DNA of 64,000 nt from Maribellus sp. CM-23 (GTDB lineage: Bacteria; Bacteroidota; Bacteroidia; Bacteroidales; Prolixibacteraceae). Below are positions 9,655 through 17,241 of this stretch, one piece after another. Location: positions 1 to 64,000 of the forward strand of contig NZ_JADWYJ010000002.1 in NCBI RefSeq assembly GCF_021354595.1, in the 5' to 3' direction. Each line of letters starts with the position of its first letter. The first letter of the stretch is position 1. The notes beneath the pieces are model-generated. The model worked only from the letters and a program-made list of their open reading frames with translations. It made no database searches and had not been told where the DNA came from. The position numbers and the translations under genes are program-made.

Positions 9655-10290
9655 TAAAACAGCATCACGGCTGCACTGCAACACAGCTCTGTCAGATTGC
9701 TTCTCCGTCCGTCGGCTAACGGACGAATCGCAATGACACTCGTTTTTGTTTTCGTTTGGCAGCGGACATAGAGTGTCATAACTGGAAATTGTCAGCAGTT
9801 GTCCGCTGCCGGAAAACCTCTCCCTTGGCGTCATGGCGAGCTTGCGAAGCCAACTCTTTCAGGAAGCATAGAGCCCAACTCTGAACTTTGAACTTTGAAC
9901 TCTGAACTCTGCTACTGCAACACCCCCTCCGTTATTCCGGTGGCTCAGCCTCCGGAATTCCTCGTCCCCCTAGATGGGGACAAATGGGAAATGCTGTGAG
10001 CTGGGTTAAATTGCCAAATTGTAAAACTGTTAAATTGATAAATTGCATAGGGCATGGGGCGAAGAGCATGGAGCGCAACTCTGAACTCTGAACACTAAAC
10101 TCTGAACTACACGCTGTGAGCTTCGAGCCGCGAGCCACGAGCCACGAGTACAAAACAGCATCACGACAACACGGCTACACAAGCTATTGTCAAATTGCGA
10201 AATTGATAAATTGCATGGGGCATGGGGCGCAACTCTGAACTTTGAACACTAAACTCTGAACTACAATCTTCGAGCTACGAGCTTCGAACA
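9655..10290. repeat. composite non-coding hairpin repeat, copy A
   Basis: The region between the VOC gene and the minus-strand gene at 10390 is filled by a mosaic that reappears twice in the window (copies B and C). In order it holds: an AGATTGCTTCTCC...ATCGCAATGAC block; a long palindrome with 11-bp arms (GGCAGCGGACA from 9758 and its complement ending 9810); a GTCATGGCGAGC...GCGAAGCCAACTCTTTC block; heptameric words of the TGAACTC/TGAACTT type; a palindrome ATTCCGG...CCGGAAT (9934-9958); a GTCCCC...GGGGAC palindrome; and AAATTGTAAAACTGTTAAATTG words. A second partial round of the last modules follows up to 10290. No codon structure persists across the copies. Confidence 0.85.
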
Positions 10291-10300
10291 CAGCAACACA

Positions 10301-10334
10301 AAAAAAGCCGTCCTCTACAGCAGGACAGCTTTTT
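10301..10334 (-). terminator. terminator of the helical 218-residue protein gene
   Basis: A stem of AAAGC-c-GTCCT with AGGAC-a-GCTTT encloses a 7-nt loop. On the minus strand it is followed by seven T. It lies 56 bases beyond the stop codon at 10390. Confidence 0.8.
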
Positions 10335-10389
10335 ACCAATACACACGACAGAAAACCGAAATCCTGCCGTTAATAACCCCAATAAAACA

Positions 10390-11046
10390 TTAACTCTTTA
10401 CCGGTTTCCCGAGCACTTCGAGCAACTGCGGGTTGTCTTCGAGTGCGATGCGTGCCACGGAATAAAACCGGCTCATCCAGGTGGCCATCCGGTTCATAGC
10501 TTCGTCTTTTATTTTAGTGGCGTCCTGCGACTCGCCCACTTCGCGCAGGTAATTGGCGCGGGCGGCTTCCACCACGGCAATCAGGTCGGTAGCTGCCGTA
10601 ATTTCTTCGGGCGTTATTTTCAGCAGGGCCAGCCGCGTTTGAATTTCGCTATCGGCCGCTTCGGCGTAAAATTTCTTTACCGCTTCCAGCCATTTTACAT
10701 AGGGCCGCGGCACCTCTGTATCGAGCGCCAGGCGGCGAAGAAGCACCACTTCGTCAAGGAAAACCACCCGGGCTCTTTTCCGGTGCCGGGTATAAATTTT
10801 TGATAGTTCGGTACGTGCGTTTTTAAAGGCTTCCGAAGCTTCGGTGGTTTCGTCGTCTTCGGTTTTGTTCGCATCGTACAAGGTGCGGGTTTCAGTCAGC
10901 AGGTTCTTTCCCTGCTCAATAACGGTGGAGTCGTACCCCATTTCCCCGATCAGCGTAGCGATCTGGGGCTGTTGCGTTGCATTTTCAAGCGCCACCCTCC
11001 ATTGTTCGAGGCTCGACACTTCCGATGTTTTTGTGTTGGCTACCAT
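10390..11046 (-). CDS. hypothetical all-helical protein
   Basis: I do not recognise a named family. The 218-residue product has no signal peptide or membrane segment and is predicted mostly alpha-helical. Its composition is rich in Ala, Glu, Leu and Thr, with a charged middle (KTEDDETTEASEAFKNARTEL near residues 75-95) that suggests a coiled coil, followed by a basic patch (YTRHRKRARVVF). It is a single gene with its own terminator. Its 5' side faces a degenerate 21-nt tandem array (11138-11282) and its 3' side faces composite repeat A, an unusual setting for an ordinary housekeeping gene. Cytosolic location is inferred. Confidence 0.7.
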   Translation of the reverse strand: MVANTKTSEVSSLEQWRVALENATQQPQIATLIGEMGYDSTVIEQGKNLLTETRTLYDANKTEDDETTEASEAFKNARTELSKIYTRHRKRARVVFLDEVVLLRRLALDTEVPRPYVKWLEAVKKFYAEAADSEIQTRLALLKITPEEITAATDLIAVVEAARANYLREVGESQDATKIKDEAMNRMATWMSRFYSVARIALEDNPQLLEVLGKPVKS

Positions 11047-11137
11047 AGTAAATCGTTTTAATTTGAGTGTTTATCTGGCACCGCCTGTCGTATGCGGCAA
11101 AGCGGCTTCTTTTCAGTATTCCGGGGCACGGCTTCGT

Positions 11138-11282
11138 GCCTCCCGTGCGTTCCTACTCACTTACCATGCGTTCCTTCCGTTCTCCCATCGGCTCCTTCGC
11201 GCTCCCGTGCATCCCTTCTCGCCTACCGTCGGTTCCTACCAGCCTACCATCTCTTCCTTCCGCCTCCCATGCACTCCTACCG
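11138..11282. repeat. degenerate 20-21-nt tandem repeat array, about seven units
   Basis: Units start near 11138, 11159, 11180, 11201, 11221, 11242 and 11262. On the plus strand each unit follows GCCTACC-RT-SCRTTCCTTCC with changes, so two short pyrimidine blocks alternate with a 4-6-nt variable core. On the minus strand the array lies about 90-235 bases upstream of the start codon at 11046, inside its likely leader or promoter region. Open frames across it are only translations of the repeat and were not called. The rest of the 358-base spacer shows nothing else. Confidence 0.75.
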
Positions 11283-11404
11283 CTTGTTGGGCGGTTGTTT
11301 TGGGATGATTATGGATTTTTCACAGTTGTTCCTAGATCTCGCTCGAAAAGCAATGTTCAGAAATGTTCATTAAACTGAAAGTCCACAGGACAATACCCCT
11401 CCAT

Positions 11405-11650
11405 CTATCCCCAGTTTTTATTACAACCATTCTGACGTTCCCATTCCATCGCAGCCTCTTTTGTTGTAATATTTCCTACTTGAACAATATGCCCATTCTG
11501 CCAATAATACCTAAGCCCATTATATGTGGTATATCGTCCAGAGTTTTTATGTTCACTTTCTCTTCTAAGAAGATTATCAGTAATTCCACAGTGAACTTTT
11601 AAGTTGCCAACTTTAAACCAATATTTATAAGTATCTCTATAAATTCCCAT
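11405..11650 (-). CDS. small GIY-YIG-like protein
   Basis: This 81-residue protein has features of a minimal GIY-YIG fold: a first strand YKYWFKVGNLKVHCGITDNL, in which the GI-T pattern occupies the YIG position; the following arginines and histidine (LLRRESEHK); and a late helix with glutamate (TKEAAMEWERQNG). The fold call is by eye and not certain. It begins 5 bases after the stop of the preceding gene, so the two are probably translated together. Both are visibly more AT-rich than the surrounding genes, which suggests recent acquisition. Possible roles are a nuclease remnant, an anti-phage component or a mobile-intron-type endonuclease fragment. Confidence 0.55.
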   Translation of the reverse strand: MGIYRDTYKYWFKVGNLKVHCGITDNLLRRESEHKNSGRYTTYNGLRYYWQNGHIVQVGNITTKEAAMEWERQNGCNKNWG

Positions 11651-11655
11651 GGTCT

Positions 11656-11952
11656 CTATTTATTGTACATTAAGTAAACTATATATTCATTCGATTTTAT
11701 CATCGCTCCCCCACCAACTTGCTCATTATCACAATTTGGAAGGTCTCCAAATCTTTTTATCATATAAATCTCAAACTCATCAATTGTAGTTTCATCAGTT
11801 GAACTTCCAACAATTTCATAATTATCGTAGAAATCAGAATATTCTTCCTCGTATCTTTCTTCAATTGTTTGCCCCGTTTTTCCAATCTTAAAATTTGAAA
11901 AAGATTCTAATAAAGGCTCATACTTATCTCCCAATTCTTTAAATGTTGCCAT
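11656..11952 (-). CDS. small GIY-YIG-like protein
   Basis: This 98-residue protein shows KIGKTGQTIEERYEEEY near residues 22-38, resembling the YIG strand plus the catalytic-arginine helix. It also has IDEFEIYMIKRFGDL near 57-71, resembling the glutamate-bearing helix, and NEQVGGGAM, which fits the C-terminal asparagine/glycine motif. The first GIY strand is poorly conserved (ESFSNF). It is tightly coupled to the next small gene and lies 55 bases downstream of the HsdR_N-type gene on the same strand, so a three-gene unit is likely. Low GC stands out. The nuclease assignment is an inference from motif spacing. Confidence 0.55.
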   Translation of the reverse strand: MATFKELGDKYEPLLESFSNFKIGKTGQTIEERYEEEYSDFYDNYEIVGSSTDETTIDEFEIYMIKRFGDLPNCDNEQVGGGAMIKSNEYIVYLMYNK

Positions 11953-12007
11953 AATTCATATTTTAAAAGGTTTCAACTAGTTTGCATAGCTCTATTACGC
12001 ATTATCT

Positions 12008-13057
12008 CTACTCATAATACCCAACCGTTTCCAACAACTGTTTTTCGAAATCGTAGATATCGTCGAGGCTCCCGAGCGGATGCCGGGTTTCCTTTTTGTT
12101 GGCATCGAATAAACCGATGTAATTGTTGCTGCTGTTAAAGTGCAGACGACAGATGGGCTTGCGGTTGTTATCGTCCAAAAGCACCCCGAAATACGACTGG
12201 GTATCGCGTGCCGAAATTCGTTCCTTGCCAATCTTTCTTCTTAAAATAGCCACCACGATCCTGAAAGCCTCCATTTCCTCTTCGGTGGTAATCACTTTGC
12301 TTTCTTCTTCCTCCACCGGTACCACTTGTTCCGACTGCTTTTCCTCTTCCTTGTTCAAAGCACTCTGCAAACGATCGTTCACCCGCTCGCTTATTTGCTG
12401 ATTGGTGGCTTTTTGCACCAGTTCCTTAAATTGTACCATTACTTTTTCGGTGAGTCTCCCGTTGTACACTTTCGACGCAAAGAACCGAACAAATTCATCG
12501 CTGGGTTCGGCCAATTCCTGGTTAAAAACCTTTCGGATCTCTTTGGTATATTTCAGTGAACTGGCGTTGGAGAATATCTTTTCTTCATCGAAATTAGACT
12601 TATGAAACTTTACAATCTCGCTCACCACCGAATCTTTCAGCTGCGTGATGTTAAACTCCAGGAATGGTTTTTCATCCATTTTATTGGCCTCTTCCAGGTC
12701 GGTATAAAAGCGGTATTCAATGCCGTTGGTCAGCAAGGCAAATCTTGCCTTTGTGACATGAAAATACCGAAACAGCTGCGAATTGTGCACATTCAAATCT
12801 TCCTGCCAGTGTTTACATTCAATGATTAAAATCGGGGCTCCGTTCTGAAATATAGCGTAATCCACTTTTTCACCTTTTTTCAGTCCTATATCGGCTGTAA
12901 ACTCGGGCACCACTTCCATCGGGTTGAAAATATCGTAGCCCAACAAATTGATAAAAGGCAAGGTAAAAGCTGTTTTAGTTGCTTCTTCTGTCTGGATTTG
13001 ATTTTTCATCGTGTCGATTTTCTCGGACAAGACTTTCAGTTTAGCTTGAATTTCCAT
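12008..13057 (-). CDS. stand-alone type I restriction enzyme R-subunit N-terminal (HsdR_N) domain protein
   Basis: This is a 349-residue protein with an N-terminal PD-(D/E)xK nuclease domain of the PF13588 type. Conserved parts are an N-terminal helix (TEEATKTAFTLPFINLLGYDIFNP), Asp66 in KVDYAIF and the Glu80-Cys81-Lys82 motif in LIIECKHW. No helicase/translocase domain and no hsdM or hsdS neighbours are present, so it is not a classical type I system. The middle (180-250) is charged and possibly coiled. The C-terminal ~95 residues form a separate domain seen in other stand-alone members. It may be a defence nuclease or a solitary DNA-processing enzyme. It is the first gene of a minus-strand unit with two GIY-YIG-like genes. 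Confidence 0.85.
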   Translation of the reverse strand: MEIQAKLKVLSEKIDTMKNQIQTEEATKTAFTLPFINLLGYDIFNPMEVVPEFTADIGLKKGEKVDYAIFQNGAPILIIECKHWQEDLNVHNSQLFRYFHVTKARFALLTNGIEYRFYTDLEEANKMDEKPFLEFNITQLKDSVVSEIVKFHKSNFDEEKIFSNASSLKYTKEIRKVFNQELAEPSDEFVRFFASKVYNGRLTEKVMVQFKELVQKATNQQISERVNDRLQSALNKEEEKQSEQVVPVEEEESKVITTEEEMEAFRIVVAILRRKIGKERISARDTQSYFGVLLDDNNRKPICRLHFNSSNNYIGLFDANKKETRHPLGSLDDIYDFEKQLLETVGYYE

Positions 13058-13307
13058 AATGTGTTTTTATTAATTCGGTAACAATTCTAAATACTCATCC
13101 ATAAAAGCATAGTAGCTGTTTCCAATGGGGCTCCTTCTCCTAAAAAATCCGACAGTTGTGCGGCCCGGGTTATGACTCTAAATGAGTGATTCTAAAAGTA
13201 ATAAAGGTTTATTAACCAAACAATAGCCGAAAAGTGTTATTGAGCAGGGAGGAGAAGAAGGCGAAGGCTGAGGCTGAGGAGAAGGCTGAGGAGAAGGTTG
13301 AGGAGAG

Positions 13308-13890
13308 CACAAAACGGCATCACGGCACCACGGCTGCACAGCAACACCGCTCCTTCAGATTGCTTCTCCCGGGTACCCGGGATCGCAATGACGTTCGTTT
13401 TTATTTTCATGTGGCAGCGGACACAGGGTGTCGTGACAGGAAATTGTCAGCTGCTGTCCGCTGCCGGAACGCCCCACCCCGGCGTCATGGCGAGCGAGCG
13501 AAGCCAACTCTTTCAAAGAGCATGGAGCGGAGTGCAAAGAGCAAAACTCTGAACTCTGAACACTGAACTCTGCTACAGCAACACCCCCTCCGTCATTCCG
13601 GTGGCTGAGCCTCCGGAATTCCTCGTCCCCCTAAATGGGGACAAATGGGAAGCGCTGTGAGCTGGGCTAAATTGTCAAATTGTAAAACGGTTAAATTGCA
13701 CGGAGCATGGAGCGCAACTCTGAACTTTAAGCTTCGAGCTGTGAGCCGTGAGCCGCGAGTACAATACAGCAGAACAGCAACACTGCAACACAAACTATTG
13801 TCAAATTGAGAAATGGATAAATTGCAAGGGACATGGAACTTCGAGCGACGTGCAAAACACTGAACTCTGAACTCTAAACTCTAAACTAAC
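13308..13890. repeat. composite non-coding hairpin repeat, copy B
   Basis: This copy carries the same ordered modules as copy A: the AGATTGCTTCTCC...ATCGCAATGACG block at 13357, the GGCAGCGGACA palindrome (13413-13465), the GTCATGGCGAGCGAGCGAAGCC block, CTGAACTCTGAAC heptads, the ATTCCGG...CCGGAAT palindrome (from 13595), the GTCCCC...GGGGAC palindrome, and the AAATTGTAAAAC words. It ends in tandem CTGAACTCTAAACT heptads next to the stop codon of the gene at 13904. Upstream, 13250-13305 is a purine-rich GAGGCTGAGGAGAAG repeat whose AAGGCGAAGGCTGAGGCT word recurs at 21236. The remaining bases of the 846-base spacer show nothing. Confidence 0.85.
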
Positions 13891-13903
13891 AGCACCACAG
13901 CCA

Positions 13904-14320
13904 CTAAAACCTGATAGTCAGCTTTACTGCGGGGATGGGTTCGGGATGAAAAGCATAGCCCCTAATGTCAGGAGGCGCGGGGTTTTGCATTTCAAAAACC
14001 AGCGACGCCGCTTTCTTTTTGCTGGTGTGTGCACCAATAAAAAACGGAATGCTGACAATACTGGCCACAAAGCCCGCACTAAACAGGTAGCCAAAGGCAT
14101 CGGTGGTGGCATACGAACTGCTTTCCCACGAAGCGGCAAAACCGATAAAACCTACCACCATTGCACCAGTTCCGCAGCCCAGCAAAAGCCACCCGGTTTT
14201 GTTGCGCCGGTGTTGCTGCTGCTGAAAGTAATCGTACATGGTTTGTTTGTCGTAGCGGTCCTGGCCCCATACACCGGGAACAAAGCTGAGCAGTAACAGG
14301 AAAACAACAATGCGTTTCAT
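13904..14320 (-). CDS. small exported or membrane protein of unknown function
   Basis: This 138-residue product starts with a clear signal peptide (MKRIVVFLLLLSFVPGVWGQ), then a Gln-rich stretch (YDYFQQQQHRRNK). Two hydrophobic segments follow (about residues 37-58 and 70-92), so it is probably anchored in the inner membrane with both tails on one side. I know no named family. The ATG at 14320 was chosen because it opens the signal peptide. It sits alone between composite repeats B and C, with only 14 bases between its stop codon and copy B. Confidence 0.65.
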   Translation of the reverse strand: MKRIVVFLLLLSFVPGVWGQDRYDKQTMYDYFQQQQHRRNKTGWLLLGCGTGAMVVGFIGFAASWESSSYATTDAFGYLFSAGFVASIVSIPFFIGAHTSKKKAASLVFEMQNPAPPDIRGYAFHPEPIPAVKLTIRF

Positions 14321-14384
14321 GGTCGAACGATTTTGGATGGATATACAAGTTACGAAATCCCGCGCAACAAATTTCACGCAGCGA

Positions 14385-14880
14385 ATGCAATACAGCAACA
14401 CATCCCCTTCAGATTGCTTCTCCGTCCGTCGGCTGACGGACGAATCGCAATGACGTTCCTTTCTATTTTCATGTGGCAGCGGACACAGGGTGTCGTAACT
14501 GGAAATTGTCAGCAGCTGTCCGCTGCCGGAACGCCCCCTCTTTGGTGTTACGACGAGCGAGCGAAGCCAACTCTTTCAAAGAGCATGGAGCGTAGTGCAT
14601 AGAGCACAACTCTGAACTCTGACTCTGCTACTGCAGGACCCCCTCCGTCATTCCGTCGTCGAAGCCTCCGAAATTCCTCGTCCCCCTAAAATGGGGACAA
14701 ATGGGAAGTGCTGTGAGCTGGGCTAGATTGTAAAACTGTTAAATTGATAAATTGCACGGAGCATGGAGCATGGAGCGCAACTCTGAACTTTGAACTCTAA
14801 ACTCTGAACTACACGCTTCGAGTACAAAACAGCAACACGGCAACGCAGCAACACAGAGCCACAAGCCATTGCATAATATT
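14385..14880. repeat. composite non-coding hairpin repeat, copy C
   Basis: This third copy has the same modules and order as A and B: the AGATTGCTTCTCC block at 14411, the GGCAGCGGACA palindrome (14475-14527), the GCGAGCGAAGCCAACTCTTTC block, CTGAACTCTG heptads, a decayed ATTCCG/CCGAAAT palindrome (14650-14675), the GTCCCC...GGGGAC hairpin and the TGTAAAACTGTTAAATTG words. The copies differ by substitutions and small indels, so they are diverged family members and not a recent tandem duplication. Confidence 0.85.
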
Positions 14881-14904
14881 CAAGCATTCTCACACGAACT
14901 CCGC

Positions 14905-14948
14905 CATTCTGTCCGTCCATCCATCAATTCCTCCGTCCTTCCGTCCCT
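14905..14948. repeat. pyrimidine-rich TCCGTCC/TCCATCC simple repeat
   Basis: Short TCCGTCC, TCCATCC and TCCTTCC words follow each other between copy C and the moxR promoter region. It resembles the CCTACC/CTTCC words of the array at 11138-11282 but without a fixed 21-nt period. Confidence 0.5.
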
Positions 14949-15104
14949 GAACTCTTAACGCTTTCCTAATGACATGTTATTCTTTGTTAACACGAGTTTT
15001 TGATTCGCCTTTACTTAAATTTTTTTAACAAAAGAATAGGGGAATAAATGTCATAATGACTTAAATTCGTGCCTTCGTAAAAAGAGACGAATAGATTTTG
15101 AGAT

Positions 15105-15272
15105 ATGAGTACTGAGATTTTCGTTCCGAAATTCAAAACAACAGGAAACATACCCGTTCGGACAGAAAAACTTCTTCCGGCACCGGTCGTTCGTCTCTCC
15201 AAAAAACAAAATCGAGTTTATACGGAAAGTAAAAAATATAAAGAATTACACGCATATGAATCAAGCTGTTGA
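15105..15272 (+). CDS. candidate small gene overlapping the moxR start
   Basis: An ATG at 15105 opens a 55-codon frame ending in TGA at 15270-15272, 17 bases inside the following MoxR gene. The product begins MSTEIFVPKFKTTGNIPVR and is basic, without membrane segments. Its position, right behind a TAAATTCG box at 15062 that could be a -10-like element, and the overlap with moxR would allow translational coupling. I recognise no family. A minus-strand frame over the same bases is longer but has no start context. It may be a real small protein or only the moxR leader. Confidence 0.35.
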   Translation: MSTEIFVPKFKTTGNIPVRTEKLLPAPVVRLSKKQNRVYTESKKYKELHAYESSC

Positions 15273-16251
15273 CATTAAGGAATTGAACGAAAGGATTCAA
15301 CGAGAAAGTTCGTTCGTTGATATGGTTTCAATGGAGATGAACAAAGTAATTGTGGGTCAGAAACATTTGGTGGAAAGCCTGTTGATCGGCTTACTTTCCA
15401 ACGGGCACATTTTGCTCGAAGGGGTTCCGGGACTGGCAAAAACGCTGGCTATTAAATCGCTGGCACAAACCATCAGCGCAAAGTTTGCGCGTATCCAGTT
15501 TACGCCCGACCTGTTGCCTGCCGACTTGCTGGGAACCATGATCTACAGTCAGAAAAGAGAAGAGTTTTCGATCAAAAAAGGGCCGATCTTTGCCAACTTT
15601 ATTTTGGCCGATGAGATCAACCGTGCGCCCGCCAAAGTGCAGTCGGCATTGCTCGAAGCCATGCAGGAACGCCAGGTAACCATCAGCGACAACACGTTTA
15701 AGCTGGATGAGCCTTTCCTGGTAATGGCCACGCAAAACCCGATCGAGCAGGAAGGTACTTACCCGCTGCCCGAAGCACAGGTGGACCGTTTTATGCTGAA
15801 GGTGGTGATCAACTACCCGAAAAAGGAAGAAGAACGCCAGATCATCAACCAGAACCTGCTGCGTCAGTTCCCCGAAACCAGCACCATTCTGAAACCCGAA
15901 GATATTATCAAAGCCCGCGATGTGGTGAAAGACGTGTACATGGACGAAAAAATCCAGAAATACATTGTTGACATTGTGTTTGCCACCCGCGAACCAAGGG
16001 AGTACAAATTGGAGAAATATGCGAGCATGATTTCGTACGGCGCTTCGCCAAGGGCGGGAATCAGCCTGGCACAGGCCTCCAAAGCCTATGCGTTTATCAA
16101 ACGCCGTGGTTATGTGATCCCGGAAGATGTGCGCGCGGTTTGTCCCGATGTGTTGCGTCACCGTATTGGGTTGAGCTACGAAGCCGAAGCCAACAACATT
16201 ACTTCGGAAGAAATTATTACCGACATTTTGAATACGGTTGAAGTTCCTTAA
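15256..16251 (+). CDS. MoxR family AAA+ ATPase of the Bat operon
   Basis: This 331-residue cytosolic AAA+ ATPase has a Walker A loop GVPGLAKT near residue 57, Walker B ILADEINRAP near 117, sensor ATQNP near 157 and a C-terminal lid. MoxR ATPases act as chaperones for proteins with VWA domains and metal ions. Here it leads an operon with a DUF58 protein and two VWA membrane proteins, the standard arrangement of the Bacteroidota aerotolerance (Bat) locus. The spacer to the DUF58 gene (106 bases) is longer than the other gaps and carries a hairpin and repeat words. Confidence 0.95.
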   Translation: MNQAVDIKELNERIQRESSFVDMVSMEMNKVIVGQKHLVESLLIGLLSNGHILLEGVPGLAKTLAIKSLAQTISAKFARIQFTPDLLPADLLGTMIYSQKREEFSIKKGPIFANFILADEINRAPAKVQSALLEAMQERQVTISDNTFKLDEPFLVMATQNPIEQEGTYPLPEAQVDRFMLKVVINYPKKEEERQIINQNLLRQFPETSTILKPEDIIKARDVVKDVYMDEKIQKYIVDIVFATREPREYKLEKYASMISYGASPRAGISLAQASKAYAFIKRRGYVIPEDVRAVCPDVLRHRIGLSYEAEANNITSEEIITDILNTVEVP

Positions 16252-16312
16252 CGAGTCGCAGTTGACAGTCGCAGTTAACAGTTGTTCAAACACTACTTTG
16301 AACACTGAACCT

Positions 16313-16337
16313 GCCCGACTGAATCGTTCAGGCGGGC
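16313..16337. repeat. hairpin flanked by heptad repeat words inside the Bat operon
   Basis: Arm 16313-16323 (GCCCGACTGAA) pairs with arm 16327-16337 (TTCAGGCGGGC) with one mismatch and a TCG loop. On both sides stand words of the composite-repeat vocabulary (ACTTTGAACACTGAAC before, AACTTTGAACTCTG after). It may lower read-through from moxR into the rest of the operon or only be an inserted repeat. Confidence 0.7.
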
Positions 16338-16357
16338 TTTAAACTTTGAACTCTGGT

Positions 16358-17236
16358 ATGGAAACAACAGATTTATTAAAAAAGGTACGGAAGATTGAGA
16401 TCAAGACGCGGGGGCTTTCGCGGAATATTTTTGCGGGAGAATACCACAGCGCCTTTAAAGGACGGGGCATGGCTTTCTCGGAAGTGCGGGAATACCAGTT
16501 TGGCGACGACATCCGGAACATCGACTGGAATGTGACCGCCCGGTACAACCACCCCTACGTAAAGGTTTTTGAAGAAGAACGCGAACTCACCGTGATGCTG
16601 CTGATCGACGTAAGCGGGTCGCGCGAGTTTGGTACTTTTGAAAAACTCAAAAAGAATGTGATCACCGAATTGTCGGCCGTGCTTTCGTTTTCAGCGATTC
16701 AAAACAACGATAAAATCGGGGTGATCTTTTTCTCGGACAAAATCGAGAAGTTTATTCCGCCGAAAAAAGGGAAAAGCCATATTCTGCGCATCATTCGCGA
16801 GTTGATCGATTTTCAGCCCGAAGACCGCGGCACCGACATTACCGAAGCCATTCGTTACCTCACCAACGCCATCAAAAAGCGTTGCACCGCCTTTGTGATT
16901 TCCGACTTTATGGACGAAAACACCGAGCTGGAAATGGCACTGTCGATCGCCAACAACAAACACGATGTGGTGGCACTGAAAATTTTCGACGAACGGGAAA
17001 CCGAGCTGCCTTCAATCGGGATGATCAAGTTAAAAGATGCAGAAACCGGCCATTATGTGTGGGTGGACAGCAGTTCGCGCAGAACCCGAAATATGTATTC
17101 CGACTGGTGGAGAAAGCACACAGCGCGCCTGGATGTGATGTTCAAAAAATGCGGCGTGGATTATGTGGCCATCGACACCAACGAAGATTATGTGAAATCG
17201 TTAATGACCCTGTTTCGGAAACGGGCATTAAAATAG
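16358..17236 (+). CDS. DUF58 domain-containing protein of the Bat operon
   Basis: This is a 292-residue cytosolic protein with the DUF58 core signature around residues 40-70 (FKGRGMAFSEVREYQFGDDIRNIDWN) and a degenerate VWA-like fold (LLIDVSGSREFG near 85). DUF58 proteins partner with MoxR ATPases. The ATG at 16358 gives METTDLLKKVRKIEIKT, the normal family start; a TTG 12 bases earlier is less likely. The next gene starts 5 bases after its stop codon. Confidence 0.93.
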   Translation: METTDLLKKVRKIEIKTRGLSRNIFAGEYHSAFKGRGMAFSEVREYQFGDDIRNIDWNVTARYNHPYVKVFEEERELTVMLLIDVSGSREFGTFEKLKKNVITELSAVLSFSAIQNNDKIGVIFFSDKIEKFIPPKKGKSHILRIIRELIDFQPEDRGTDITEAIRYLTNAIKKRCTAFVISDFMDENTELEMALSIANNKHDVVALKIFDERETELPSIGMIKLKDAETGHYVWVDSSSRRTRNMYSDWWRKHTARLDVMFKKCGVDYVAIDTNEDYVKSLMTLFRKRALK

Positions 17237-17241
17237 AAGAA

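Noticed and set aside
9619..10290. CRISPR-like repeat array
   Set aside because: Repeats are 7-nt words and palindromic modules without equal unique spacers, and no cas gene is present.
11067..11378. Plus-strand protein rich in Pro and Ser across the 21-nt array
   Set aside because: All three plus frames stay open only because the array period is a multiple of three; the reading has no start context and no domain.
12008..13057. Complete type I restriction-modification system
   Set aside because: No helicase domain, no hsdM and no hsdS gene are present in the window; only the HsdR_N-type nuclease domain is there.
13593..13793. Minus-strand frame over repeat copy B (ending in a GGRGIPEAQPPE-like sequence)
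   Set aside because: The related frame in copies A and C differs in start and is interrupted, so it is a translation of the repeat palindromes and not a gene.
15011..15202. Minus-strand 63-codon frame in the moxR leader
   Set aside because: It runs against the promoter-like box and the plus-strand small frame, with no start context or family resemblance.
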